In this document: in pieces, positions 33,735 to 45,639 of the stretch
Position numbering within the stretch: position 1 is the stretch's first letter
Layout: each line of letters opens with the position of its first letter
NCBI GenBank assembly: GCA_023374025.1
Contig: SIJG01000011.1
Location: 1,172,946 to 1,236,945, forward strand
Length of the DNA stretch: 64,000 nt
Origin: Heterodera schachtii
Lineage: Eukaryota; Nematoda; Chromadorea; Rhabditida; Heteroderidae
Direction: 5' to 3'
Made by a program: the position numbers and the translations under genes
Notes under the pieces: model-generated
Seen by the model: the letters and a program-made list of their open reading frames with translations, nothing else
The model's database searches: none
Told to the model about the DNA's origin: nothing

Positions 33735-34494
33735 ATATTCTGGGGCCAGGACATTTTCGCGTGAGTGCCTATTAGGACTGAAATTGGTCGGATGGGTGCC
33801 GAACATACATTTCGACCTATTTCGAATCCCAAACCCGATTTCAAACAATTTTTTGCTTTTATTTACTCAAAAGCACCGACATTTTTATGCTTGTAAAGAT
33901 TAACAACTTCAAGTATTGACAACGTGAATGAGACACAGAATCCGACCATCGGCATCACGACATTTCTTTTCTTTTTTTTTCTTTTTCGGGGGGGGGGGGG
34001 GGCGACTCTTCTTTTCACATATCCAAGAGATTAACCAATTGGAAAGCTTAACTGTTTTGTTCAAAAATTTGCCGTACAAAAGTAATGCCCCAAACATTTT
34101 ACGCCAAATAACTCAATTTTATATAGAAAAAATTCTGTAATAGGGGTTGGAAATTTTTTTAATTATGATAAATAAGCCTGCCAAAAAGAGAGAACGCAAT
34201 TTTATACCAAATTGCATTTGGGATGGTGAGTCTACACTAATACCAGCAGAGCATTAGACCGTGAAAAATTATTAGACTGTATAATAATTTGTCAGTATTA
34301 ATTTAGTTTATAAAATTCACTTAAATATAGATTAAATTAAGCACCCGAAGTAAAACGGGAGTGAAAAAATTTTTCAAAATATGTAAAAATAAAAAATTCG
34401 CTTATATGCAACCACGCGAAAACGGCCACGCGAAAATGGCCCTCACGCGAAAATAGCCACGCGAAAACGACCCCGACCGTGAGCACCAATCGCA
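33735..34494. repeat. Repeat region with ACGCGAAAA tandem units
   Basis: Positions 34420-34475 hold four imperfect units of about 15 bp of the type CCACGCGAAAATGGC. An inverse (TTTTCGCGTGAG) sits at about 33752, suggesting element ends. A Mutator-like remnant (ATTTCGACCTATTTCGAA) is at about 33810, and a G run at 33989-34003. No gene is recognised. Confidence 0.5.
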
Positions 34495-34503
34495 GCGGGC
34501 AAC

Positions 34504-34885
34504 GGTACATATTTCAACTCGCCAACGCACGACTCGCCGACGGACTAATCTTTTGTTCGTAACTTTTTTCTTTTTCTACTAATTTTTATAAAATTAATGT
34601 TCTTCGGAAGCACTAAGTGTTTAGAAATTATCATTAAGCAGATGTTAAGCGATTAAATAATTCTCCAAAGAGTTAGAAAATAAAACTCATGAAATTCACA
34701 TCTTTTTCAATTTTTTGCATAATAAAAATTATAACTCTTTGGGAGAATTATTTAATCGCTTAGCATCTGCTTAATGATAGTTTTTAAACACTTAGTGCTT
34801 CCGAATAACATTAATTTTATAAAAAAGTTACGAACAAAAGATTATTCCGTCGGCGAGTCGTGCGTCGGCGAGTTGAACTGTTCCC
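34504..34885. mobile_element. Foldback element with 9-bp target duplication
   Basis: Almost the whole element is a hairpin. The arms of about 170 bp begin near TTCAACTCGCC and include CGCACGACTCGCCGACGG and AATCTTTTGTTCGTAAC. The flanks are direct 9-bp copies GCGGGCAAC (34495-34503 and 34886-34894). The length of the duplication suggests a Mutator-like foldback. It lies inside the residual exon 2 of fragment O. Confidence 0.8.
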
Positions 34886-34894
34886 GCGGGCAAC

Positions 34895-35015
34895 ACACGA
34901 CATTCGGCGGAGATGAAACTGAAAAAAAGTAAACCAAAATTGAAAATTGGCATTTTAATTTTAATTTACATTGCTTTTGCCATCTTTTCCTCCGCTTCTT
35001 TTCGACGGTCGGACT
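34895..35015 (-). pseudogene. Family 1 fragment O (leader exon and start of exon 2)
   Basis: The leader exon (35015-34970) reads SDRRKEAEEKMAKA, but the ATG has lost its T. An ambiguous base N lies close by at 35022, so the start region may be poorly sequenced. The intron is normal and exon 2 starts FISAE, then runs into the foldback element. The rest of the gene is missing. Confidence 0.75.
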
Positions 35016-35108
35016 TTGTTGNTTTGTTCTTCTCTTCCCTCCCACAAGAATTCAAATAATAATTGTTCAGTTATAATAAAGATTATTTTTTCCTCTTTGG
35101 GTCATCAT

Positions 35109-35762
35109 TAGGGTTTGTAATTATATGGATATAAAAACTCGAAATATGGCCATAAAATATGGACAAAAAATCGCGAAATATGGACATAAAATAGCAAAAA
35201 TATGGACATAAATTTTTCCAAATGTAGGGTATGATTTCTCAAAATTTCTTCAAATTCATTAAACGCAAAGTAAAACTTTCAGAAATGGCTAAATATTGTA
35301 TAAAAACTCGTTTTAGAGAAAAAATAAGCTATTTCTTGAGAAAATCGACCAAAAATCGAAATTTTCCATTTTTTGCTTATTTTTGACATAAATTAACCAA
35401 TTTTTTAAGAAAATTTAAATTTCATCAATTTTTTCGACAAATTCTGCTAAAAAATTATTTTTTTGAAAATTTTCTGGTCCTTAGGGGGTCAAAAAGGCCA
35501 ATTTAGCTGATGGGGGCCGTTCTAATAGAGGTTTTTTTGAAAAATGCCAAAATATGGACATAAAATATGGGTAAAAATGCGAAAATATGGAAAAATATGG
35601 AAATATGGACATAAATCACGAAATATGGAAAAATATGGAAAATATGGATATGGAAAGTCATCCTAGAAGCTTCAAAACAAGCTAAAAACATGTTTTTCGT
35701 GCGTTTTAGGCCTCCTACAGTCCAGGAAAAAAATATGGATTTCCATATAATTACAAACCCTA
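35109..35762. mobile_element. hAT-like MITE rich in ATATGGACATAAA, second copy
   Basis: The ends are TAGGGTTTGTAATTATATGG and its inverse. The flanks are the exact 8-bp duplication GTCATCAT (35101-35108 and 35763-35770). The interior is similar throughout to 4563-5251. It has no coding capacity. Confidence 0.85.
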
Positions 35763-35932
35763 GTCATCATTTTGCCAAAAAATTACATAAAAAAATGAAA
35801 AAAATATTAACGGAATGAATGGTCATTTATTTTTATTTGTCTTTTTATTCTCTGCCATTTTTTCAACCGAAACATTTCTTTAAATGAAATTTAGAATATA
35901 AACTCTTTTTAGGAGATATCATCAAACTCAAA

Positions 35933-38062
35933 ATGTCAATTTCGACCAATTCAATAAATTGTGGAGATGATTTCACATCAGCAGAAAATGGAGGTAAATG
36001 GGAGAGAAATTGAAATTATTTTTGAATTTTTGGATGAAATTAAATAAATATTTAATCAAGATTTAATTATAATATTTTTAGAAGTGAATGGCGATGCAAT
36101 TAGTTTGGATAATGATGGACAATTTGACAGTGAATCGATCACTGAGCAACAACAGCTTAAGGTGGGCGAAAAAAAGGGTTCGTGGAAAATGCGTCAGTGA
36201 AAATTTTAATGCCATAAAAACAATACGGAAAAATGAAGAAAAGGGCCCTCCTAACATTTTAAAAAGATAAAATACGGACAAATTTGGTATCATTCAAAAT
36301 TTTTCAACGAATTTTCAAAAATACAACCCTTTATTTCAAAAAATGCACCCCCCTTAAAAAGTTTTCCATCGTCCGCCAAATCAGTTGGCCCAGACGGAGT
36401 TCACCCCTACCGCGGGACAATGAGTCCCAGTGAAAATGGGTATTTCAGTACCAAATAATGGAAGAAAAAATTTTAATTACGCAATATATAAAAGAGATTT
36501 TGCTAATGTAAATTCAGGAATTTCATGAAAAGTTTGCCAAAATGGAAATGGAATTGAAAATGGCCAAATTGGAACTCGAAAATCTGAAGAACGTGGCCAA
36601 ATTGGAACTCGAAAATGTGAAGAAAATGGCCAAATTGGAACTCGAAAATGTGAATTTTGCTATAAAAAAAATTTAGAAGGAACAAAAGTTAAAGCTCCAG
36701 GAAATGATGGTCGAACAGAAGGCATTGAAGGAAAAAATGACAAAAATTGAACAGGAAAAGGAGAAAAACGGTAAAATAAATAAAAATTATTTTATGGATT
36801 ATTATTTTGAATAATTAAGTAAAATTAATGAATGTTCATTTACGGTTGCCAAATGTTTGACTGATACAATATAAAAATTAAACTATCACAGAAATGGTAT
36901 AGAATTAATATTAATAATATCGAATATTTATTATTAAAACTTTGAAACTACTCAACAAGGCAAAGACATTAAATAAAATTAAATTTTTAAAGTTTACATT
37001 TAAATTTAAAATTAATTCAATTTTTTAGCCAATGCTGCGGATCAATTATCAAAAATGCAAAATGATCAGAAGATTTTTTTGGTAAAAATCACTGAATTGG
37101 AAAAGCAGCAAAAAGAACAGTCAAAAGGCGAGGAGAAATTAAAACAAAAATAAATTTATATTTATTATATGAATTAAGAATTTTTAAAATTAATTAAATT
37201 GCCCAATTTAAATTTAAAAAATTAATTGCAGCAAATTCGGACCAATTGTCAAAAATGCAAAATGATCAGAAGATTATTTTGGAAAAAATCAGTGAATTCG
37301 AGAAACGGAAACAGAGAAAGGTGAATTAATTTGTAAGGGGTAAAAACAAAAATTAATATTTTAATTGATTTTGTATTTAATCAATTTTATTTTATTAATT
37401 TTAATATTTTATTTTTAGGCACTTTTAAATTTCCGACAAAATTATTGGGATGCCAATTTTTGTCATGAGAAACTCGAAATCATTGGCGAAAAAAATCTCA
37501 TTGTCCATTACAAGGGAAATACTTCTGGTATTTTTTCATAATTTACTTATTGTTAGTTATATATTTCTTCTCTAAAGATTTCTATTCCGTCTTTGCTGTA
37601 CATCCGATTTTGCTGAAAAATAATTCTTCGGACCTTTTTTATTATGAAATTTCAATTCAAAACAAGAAACGGTAAGAGTTTTTTATTATTTGAATATGCA
37701 TTTGAAAGTGCTGGCATTATTTGGATTAACGGAGAAATAAAGGGAATAAATGCCAAATATTTCTAATGTTGGTGATACAGTAGGAATTGGCTTCAATTTC
37801 GCCACTCGGCAGCTCTTTTTCACAAAGAATGGACTTCGTTTGGGTTGGCAAAAAATAATTAATATAATTTTTAAATTATAATTTTTATTTAATTGTTTTT
37901 TATATAAATGTCTTAACTTTTTTCACAGATTCCGCTGATTTTCACGTTGCTCCATCTTTTGCTGATGTTTCTTTTCATCCCTTCGTTTCTTTGTGGGAAT
38001 TTGGTAACAAAATTGAGGCGGATTTTGGGCCCAATTTTGAATTCGATTTGGCAACTCTCTGA
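35933..38062 (+). pseudogene. SPRY-1: coiled-coil SPRY gene with a collapsed SPRY exon
   Basis: Exons are 35933-35993 (MSISTNSINCGDDFTSAENG), 36082-36161, 36518-36649, 36677-36770, 37029-37127, 37232-37320, 37429-37527, 37578-37671, a remnant at about 37703-37840, and 37929-38062. The N-terminal part is coiled coil and contains three 11-residue repeats (MAKLELENLKN type). The SPRY start (NYWDANFCHEKLEIIG) and middle (YSVFAVHPILLKNNSSDLFYYEI) are good. The next exon has lost its acceptor and first half, and a small indel near 37765 gives a stop in the YSYG motif. The last exon (EADFGPNFEFDLATL) is intact. The SPRY fold cannot be complete, so this is a pseudogene. Exons 3 and 4 are separated by only 27 nt including a stop. 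Confidence 0.75.
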
Positions 38063-39936
38063 GGAAGAAATATTCACTAAAGTTGATCAATTTGTTCTTT
38101 TTTAATTATTTTTTATGATTTTCTTCTTTATTTGATAATTTAATTTTGTTTTGAATTTTTGAAAATAAAGCAATTTAAATCGAAACATTGTTATTCATTC
38201 ATAATAAGTTTTCATTCTGCAGTTTTTACGTATGTTAAACGATTGTTAGAGCATATTCAACTCACTTGGGAGTTTAAGATTTTGATCACTCCCGATCACC
38301 CTGGAGGAGTATCTGATCATAGAAGCGGCCGGGGGAGGGGGTCCAGCGGTGGCAACAGACGCAGCCGGGGAAATGTTAGAAATTTTAATTCAATTGTCAA
38401 TAAGTTTAAATAGTTCAAAAAATTCTCTTTTGAAAAATTTTGTTCGACGGGGAGAGGGGGTAATTACTAAAGCCTCGGAATTTCAAATAAAAAGAAATTT
38501 TAAAAAATTTCCGCCGGTGCCTATTGGTTCAGTATTATCTTTTTTCTCAACGAATAAAATGAATTTGGGACAAAATATATTACAAATCTCATTAATTGTT
38601 CCAACCTCAGGGCTGGGCGAAGCTCGACTTTGCACTCGAAGCCCAAGCTCGAAACGAAGCCCAATTTTTTCGAAACCCAAAAACGCGGTTTCGAAGTTTT
38701 TCAAATTTTTTTAAATCCAAATCAATATTTTCACAATAAAATTCCATTAATATCAAATTTAAATCATAACAGAGAGATGAAACAATTGAATTAAAAATAG
38801 CTTAACATTTATCTTTTTGGTCAAAATATTTTTTTTGAAATACGAAAAAATTTGTTTAATTTAATTTTTGGGACACAGTTGGTAATATTTGTAGTTTTTT
38901 ATCCCAAATTTTTTTTGCCATTTTCCTGCTGTTTGTGCCATCTTTTTGGGTCACCGTTTTCTCAACACTCAAAGACAAATAAAATGAAAAAATTAACGAT
39001 CAAAAGTCTAAATTATGAGAATAAATTCAAATATCTATTGTCTTTTTTTTGCCCATCGCATTTTCGCCCATTTTTTTAATTACTAAAGCCTCGAAATTTC
39101 AAATTTTGGATCCCGCTGCAGGATTGGAATTCAAATTTTTTGCGGGACAGGATCTCGCAAGATTAATCCCGCAAAATCCGCATGGGATCCCGATCGCCGA
39201 TAATAACCACCTTCTGATTAAGGCCTGATGGAGAGGATTTCCGAGTTTTGACATTTATTTAAAGATTTTTGCCGATGCCTATTAATTCCGTACTATCTGT
39301 TTTCTCAACGAATAAAATGATAATACGGGACAAAATTTGTTACAAATCTCATCAAGTCGTTTCAACTACCAGGGCTGGGCGAAGCTTAACTTTGCAATCG
39401 AAGCCGAAGCCCGTAACAAAGCGTAATTTTTGGAAGCCCAAAAAAGCGAAGTTTTAATTTTTTTTAAATTTTTTTAAATCCAAAAAATACAATAAAATTC
39501 CATTAAAAAAATTTGGTGGATTAATTTTTGAGAAAATTTTCAAAAATTTTTTAGGTCGATTCATAGGAGTGTATTTTGGTTTTATTGCATTTTTGTTAAT
39601 AAATTTTCTAAAAGGCAATAAATCTTTTTTGTACATATTTCTTTATTTTATATCCATTTTTTGCCATCTTTTTGGGTCATCGTTTTCCCAACACTCAAAG
39701 GCAAATAAAATGAATAAATCAACGATCAAAATTCTAAATTATGAGAATAAATTCAAATATCTATTATCTTTTTTTTTTGCCCATCGCATTTTCTCTCATT
39801 TTTTTGGGTCAATGTTTTGCCGTAAATTTATAATACTTTTCGCCATATAAATATGTACGCAAATTCAGCAATTGATCTTACTTTACTCTTTTTTAAAAAC
39901 AAAATAAGATTGGAATTTTTAGATTTTAAAATTAAA
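38063..39936. repeat. SPRY-gene 3' flank, shared repeat block and SPRY-2 5' flank
   Basis: AATAAAGCAATTTAAATC near 38165 looks like a poly(A) signal region shared with SPRY-2 and SPRY-5. From about 38240 comes a block (TTGATCACTCCCGATCACCC, GCGCAGCCGGGG-like, GGAATTTCAAAT) repeated at 42505-42985 and 43718-44350. CAGGGCTGGGCGAAGC occurs at about 38622 and 39370. Positions 39640-39930 (TTTTTGGGTCATCGTTTTCC) resemble 38930-39075 and the SPRY-4 upstream region at 46720-46900, and probably carry the SPRY-2 promoter. Confidence 0.55.
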
Positions 39937-42360
39937 ATGCCATCATTTACCATTTCATCAGCAGATGAATTCTCTCCACTCCAACGTAAAATATTTTGTT
40001 TAAAATAATTAATTTTTTAAAATTTTTTATTTATTTTATTTGTAGCAATTATTCCAAATCTGAGCACATCAGAGGAAATGAGTATTCTGACTGCCAGAAT
40101 TGCTGAGCTGAATCGATCTAACATAATGGATCCATCAATAGCAAGTTCTGCTGATTTTTTTGGACAAGACGGAAACGGTAGAAAATTGGGGGGATAATAC
40201 ATTATCAAAAATATACGGTCACTAAAGGGAGAGGAAAGAGCAGTTGGTTTTTAGGTTGTCATGAAATGTTGTTTCGAAGCGTTTTATAATAATTGCTGAT
40301 CAGTGATCACGAACTTGCCACCCATTTCACCAATTTTCCGAATTATTTAACCCAAATTCGAAAGAAAAAAAAACGAAAAAATTGAAAAAAATGATTTTTC
40401 ACCCTTTGTTTCGAATGTTGTTCTGGAAGTCAGAATTACTAAATAATATTTTTAAAAATATTTCAGGATCGGATGATGATGAGTTTAATTTGGACGACGG
40501 AAGTGGGCAAAAGAAAGAAGAAAGGAAAACACCAAAAAACGAAGGTAAGCAAAATTTACAAAAAAATAAAGTTCTTTTTTTAAACACTAATAAATAAATA
40601 TACAGGAAAAACGGTTGTAAAGAGTTTTTCAAATATTAAATTTATTTTAAATATTTATTTATTTTTTTATATTTTCTAAAATTTTCCCGATTTTCACTGT
40701 CTTTTGGGGGTGTCCCGGTCACTAGGAAGGAGTGTTCTGATCAATTTGGTGAAAAAGAATTTTTGATCAGAACCAAAGGTTCTGTAGCAGTAATTCTCAG
40801 AATATTTCCTATACTTAAAACTGAGTATGGTCGATTCAATATTTTGTTGCTAAATGTATGACCAATGAATTTTTGGGGACAAAAGGGGGGGGGGGCGAGT
40901 GCCATCTGGCGGTGCCATTAAGCGCCACCGGGAAAAATTGAAATTTAAGTGGCATTTGTTAACAAAAAGAACAGTTAAAATTCGAGGACAAATTAAAACG
41001 GAAAATTTTTTGTCGGTTTTAAATGTTTATATTAAATTTAAAAATTAATTTGATTTTTAAGTTGTTGGCGATCAATTGTCGAAAATTTTGGAAAAAATCA
41101 GGGAATTGGAAAAGCAACAAAAAGAACAGACAAAAAGTGAGTAATCAAAAATAAAATTTATATTTATTATATGAATTAAGAATTTTTATTTAATTAAATT
41201 TCCGATTTTTTAAATTTTAAAATTAATTTTAGCAAATTCGGGCCAATTATCAAAAATGCAAAATGATCAGAAGATTATTTTGGAAAAAATCAGTGAATTG
41301 GAAAAACAGCAAAAAGAACAGTCAAAAGGCGAGGAAAAGAAAATTAAAACGAAAATAAAATTTAATATTTAGTATATGAATTAAGAATATTTAATTTATT
41401 TTCATTTTTAAATTTTAAAATAAATTTAGCTACTGCGGACCAATTCTCAAAAATGCAAAATGATCAGAAGATTCTTTTGGAAAAAGTCAGTGAATTAGAG
41501 AAAGAACAAAAGCAGAGAAAGGTGAATACGGGTAAAATATGTATTTAAACAACAGAATTTTAAATAATTTTAATGAATTTTTTAAGGCACTTTTAAATTT
41601 CCGCCAAAATTATTGGGATGCCAATTTTTGTGATGAGAAACTCGAAATCATTGGCGAAAAAAAATTGACTGTCCGTTACAAGGGAAATGAGAATGGTATT
41701 TTCGAAAGAAATTTTTTAACCTTTTTCCCCCTTAAAGGTTGGTGTTCCGTGTTGGCAAAACATCCGATTTTGCTGAATAATAATTCATCCGACATTTTTT
41801 ACTATGAAATTTCAGTCAAAAATAAGAAAAAGTAGGTTATTTTTTATTAACAGTGAAATATTAAAAGTGAATAATTACTAATAATATAGTTAATTCCTTT
41901 ATTAATTTTCAGTTTAATTATCTTCGGATTCGCCGTCAAACAGCCGACACAATATGAAAGGATGATTATAAAAAGCACTCATGCATATGACATTTATGGC
42001 AATATTTGGATTAACGGAGAAAGAAAGGAAAGAAATGCCCAATATTCCTACGGTGTTGGCGATACCGTAGGAATTGGCGTTAATTTGACCACTCGACAGA
42101 TCATTTTCACAAAGAATGGACTTCGTTTGGGTTGGCAAATAAATAAATAATTTAATTTAAAATTCTTAAATTATAATTTTTATTTAATTGATTTTTATAT
42201 AAATCCCTTAATTTTCACAGATTTCTCTGATTTTTTCGTTGCTCCATCTTTTGCTGATGATTCATTACATCCATTCGTTTCTATTTGGCATTCTGGTGAC
42301 CAACACCAAATTGAAGCAAATTTTGGGTCCAATTTTAAATTCGATTTGACAACTCTCTGA
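39937..42360 (+). CDS. SPRY-2: intact coiled-coil SPRY (B30.2) protein
   Basis: Ten exons (39937-39985, 40046-40177, 40467-40544, 41062-41136, 41233-41328, 41430-41521, 41587-41695, 41738-41831, 41913-42130, 42221-42360) sum to 1083 nt and a 360-residue frame. Residues 1-90 are polar. Residues about 90-175 are three related coiled-coil exons (SKMQNDQKIILEKISELEK). The SPRY domain follows: NYWDANFCDEKLEIIGEK, then [66 protein letters not shown], and a last strand ending ANFGPNFKFDLTTL. The motif order matches RanBPM/SPRYSEC-type SPRY domains, which bind protein partners. There is no signal peptide, unlike classical SPRYSEC effectors, so it may be an intracellular relative. The intron after 41328 uses a GC donor (AAAAG|GCGAGG), and the donor after 42130 (GTTGGC) is weak. 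Confidence 0.82.
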
Positions 42361-44603
42361 GGAAGAAATATTCCCTTATGCTGATCAATTTGTTGTTTTT
42401 TAAATTGGTTTTTTGAATTTTTGAAAATAAAGCAATTTAAATCAAAATATTGTTATTCATTCATAAAAAGTTTTCATTCTGCAGTTTTTTACTATGTTGT
42501 ACAATTGTTAGAGCATACTCAACTCCCTTGGGTGTCTAAAATTTTAATCACTCCTGATCACACTGGAGGAGTGATCTGATCACAGATGGGGGAGGGGGGG
42601 GGGGGTGGTCCGGCGGTGGTAACAGGCGCAGCCGGGGAAAATATTGGAAATTTTAATTAAATTGTCAATAAGTTATAAATTTTTGAAAATTTTTCTTCGG
42701 CGGAAAGAGAGTAATTATTAAAGCCACGGAATTTCAAATTGCCGATCCCACTGCAAGATTGGAACTCAAATTTTTTGCGGGACAGAATCCCGCGGGATTA
42801 ATCCCGCAAAATGCCGCATGGGATCCCGATCGAGTTTAAAGCCTAATGGAAAGGATTTCCGAGTTTCGTCATTTTTTGGGCCTACTAAATTCCAAAAATA
42901 TTTGCACTACGAAAGTCTTCCCTGGCTCAGAGGACCCATTCTCTGAGTTATTTATAACAATTAAGCAATTTTCTTCAAAAAACAATTAAAAAAATTTCCG
43001 CAGCTATTTCTTCTTTTTTTCACTATTAATATGCAAATTGGAAGCGGATTTAACGTGTAGAGAAATCAGAAAATAAATTCTATTTTTCTGTATTAACAGA
43101 GATAAAGAAATAGCCTGCCAAAATGAGAGGTGTATTTTTCTCTGCACTCTCTTTTTGTTGGTTCATCTCTCGTTTTTGAAACAATGAGAAAAATTGAAAT
43201 TTATTGAACAAATTTTGGAAAATAAAATGACCCTTATTTTGCTGCCGATTATCACACATTTTAATTTATTTTTTATTGGGTTTATGAAATCAATTAGCAA
43301 AATGATGATAGATGACCCCAAAAGACAGAGAAGCGCATAAATCAAATTAACATTGGTTATTTTTTGCTCATTTAAAAGTCCAACCCTTACAAACAGTGCT
43401 CATAGATGTGATGATTTAGCCTCATTTTGTGGTTTTTTTGAAGACAGATAAAGTTTTTCAATAGAGGCTTTTGTGATGTTTTTTTGGAGAAAAAATTTTA
43501 TTTATATATTTGGGGTTTTTTGCACATATTTCGGGATTTTTCTTACATATTTATGTACATATTTTTGCAGCCCTACTGATGATTCATTTCATCCATTCGT
43601 TTCTATTGGCATTTTGGTGACCAAATTGAGGCGCATTTTAGGCGGAAGAAGAAATATTCACTAAAACTGATGAATTTGTTCTTTTTTAAATCCTTTTATG
43701 CTTTTCTTCTTCATTTGATATTCAACTCACTTGGGTGTCTAAAATTTTGATCACTTCCGATCACCCTGGAGGAGTGATCAGATCACAGATGGGAGAGGGG
43801 GGGGGGGAAGGTCCAGCGGTGGCAACATGCGCAGCCGGGGAAAATATTGGAAATTTTAATTAAATTGTCAATAAGTTATAAAAAGTTCAAAAATTCTCTT
43901 TTTTGAAAAAATTTTTCGGCGGGAAGAGGTGGTTATTATTAAAGCCACGGAATTTCAAATTGCCGATCTCGCTGCAGGATTGGGACTCAAATTTTTTGCG
44001 GGACAAAATCCTCCGGGATTAATCCCGCAAAATCCCGCATGGGATCCCGATCGGGTTCCGATAAGACTTCCTGGCTATGGTCTGATGGAAATAATTTTCC
44101 AGTTTCGACATTTTTTTGGGCCCACCGAATTTCAAAAATTATTGGCACTACGAAAGCGTTCCCTGGCTGGGATGACGCATTTTCAATTAAAAAATTTTCC
44201 GATGGTGCCTATCGGTTCGGTTTCATATTATCTCTTCAACAAATAAAATGATTATTTGGGACAAAACTTGCTCAAAAATCTCATCAAATCGTTCCAACCA
44301 TGGCTGGTCGAAGCTCGACTTTGCACTTGAAGCCGAAGCTCGAAACGGTGCCAGGTCGTTAGTTAAAAAACCATCAAAATCTTTTAAACGACCATTGATC
44401 AAAACCAAATAGCGCTCTAAGGTTGTGATTTGTAGGGATCAGAGACCGGACAAGATCGGGATTCCGCAGGATTTTTCGGGATCCCGCGGGATTAAATTCG
44501 GGAGCCCGAAATCGGGACCCGTACCGGCGAAAATGTTTAGGAATTTAAAATTAGGATATCAAATATTTATTATTAAAACTTTAAATTTTAAAATTAATTT
44601 TAG
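42361..44603. repeat. Duplicated SPRY 3' blocks with a last-exon relic
   Basis: Two copies of the block seen at 38240 lie here (42505-42985 and 43718-44350), each with a G run and CAGCGGTGGCAACA-like sequence followed by TTTTTTGCGGGACA. Between them, 43565-43665 is a relic of a SPRY last exon (DDSFHPFVSIG, then frameshifted). Nothing else codes. Confidence 0.6.
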
Positions 44604-45130
44604 CAAATTTGGACCAATTCTCAAAAATGCAAAATGATCAAAACAGTTAATTGGAAAAAGAACAGAAGCAGAGAAAGGTGAATTACGGGTAAAATATGTT
44701 TTAATCAATTTATTTTAAAATAATTTTATATAATCATTTTAAGGTGGCACTTTTAAATTTCCGACAAAATTATTGGGATGACAAATGCTGAATATTCCTA
44801 TTGTAATGATGGCGATACCGTAGGAATTGGTGTCAATTCGCCCACTCAATAGATCTTTTTCAGCAAAAATGGACTTTTATGTTGGACAATATATAATTAA
44901 TTAAACAAATTTTTTAAATCAATGTATTTAATTGCCCATTTTTATTCTAATTAAATTTTAGTTTGAATTATCGAAAATTCCTTAACTTTTTCACAGATTT
45001 CTGCAGATCTTTTGTTGCTCAATCTTCTGCTGATGTTTCTTTACATCCTTTCGTTTCTTTTCTGAGTGCTGGTGACCAAATTGAGGCGAATTTTGGGCCC
45101 AATTTCAAATTTGATTTGGCAACTCTCTGA
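44604..45130 (+). pseudogene. SPRY-3: truncated SPRY gene remnant
   Basis: The pieces are a coiled-coil exon with an early stop (DQFSKMQNDQNS then TAA), a fused exon in which NYWDD runs directly into the AEYSY...GDTVGIGVN part of the SPRY domain with several stops, and an almost intact last exon (about 45000-45130; EANFGPNFKFDLATL). The central SPRY strands are deleted. Confidence 0.8.
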
Positions 45131-45490
45131 GGAAGAAACATTCACTATAACTGATCAATTTGTTCTTTTTATTTATTTTTATGCTTTTCTTCTTCAAATG
45201 CAATTTGGTTTTTTTACTTAGTTTTTCAAAAATTAAATGTCTTAAAAAGTTTTGTAATTATAATTTTGAAACAAAAATTTGGGCCGATTTGAGAAGAAAA
45301 ATTCTAATTTTTTTACAAACTCTAATTTTCTGTGCTTCTTAATAATTATGGGGTAAGAGATACAATATATATGTAAGTACACCTCAAAAATTTATAAATT
45401 AGGTGAGCTGCTCACCTGAATTTTTCGAAAAATGATCAATTTTGTAGTCTTTGTTCAAATTTTTAAAACTTTCCCAACAATGCCTGTTGA
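45131..45490. other. SPRY-3 3' flank, no gene
   Basis: AT-rich sequence. It ends in CCTGTTGA (45483-45490), the left copy of the 8-bp duplication described for 45491-51276. Confidence 0.45.
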
Positions 45491-45639
45491 CGTGGTGAGT
45501 TGTTCCACAAAAAAGCTCAGTGTGGGCGACCCACAAAAAAACTCAGTGCTTGATTGTCATTTTCCGGAAGCCTATCGCACCACTTTCGGGGCACCAAAAG
45601 TTGGTCCTATCCCAAGTCCTAATCCCGGGGATAACAAAT

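Noticed and set aside
37860..37870. Read-through SPRY ends such as [11 protein letters not shown] in SPRY-1, -5 and -6
   Set aside because: A following exon starting after CACAG (or CATAG) in the right phase encodes the expected last SPRY strands, so the short ends are intron sequence.
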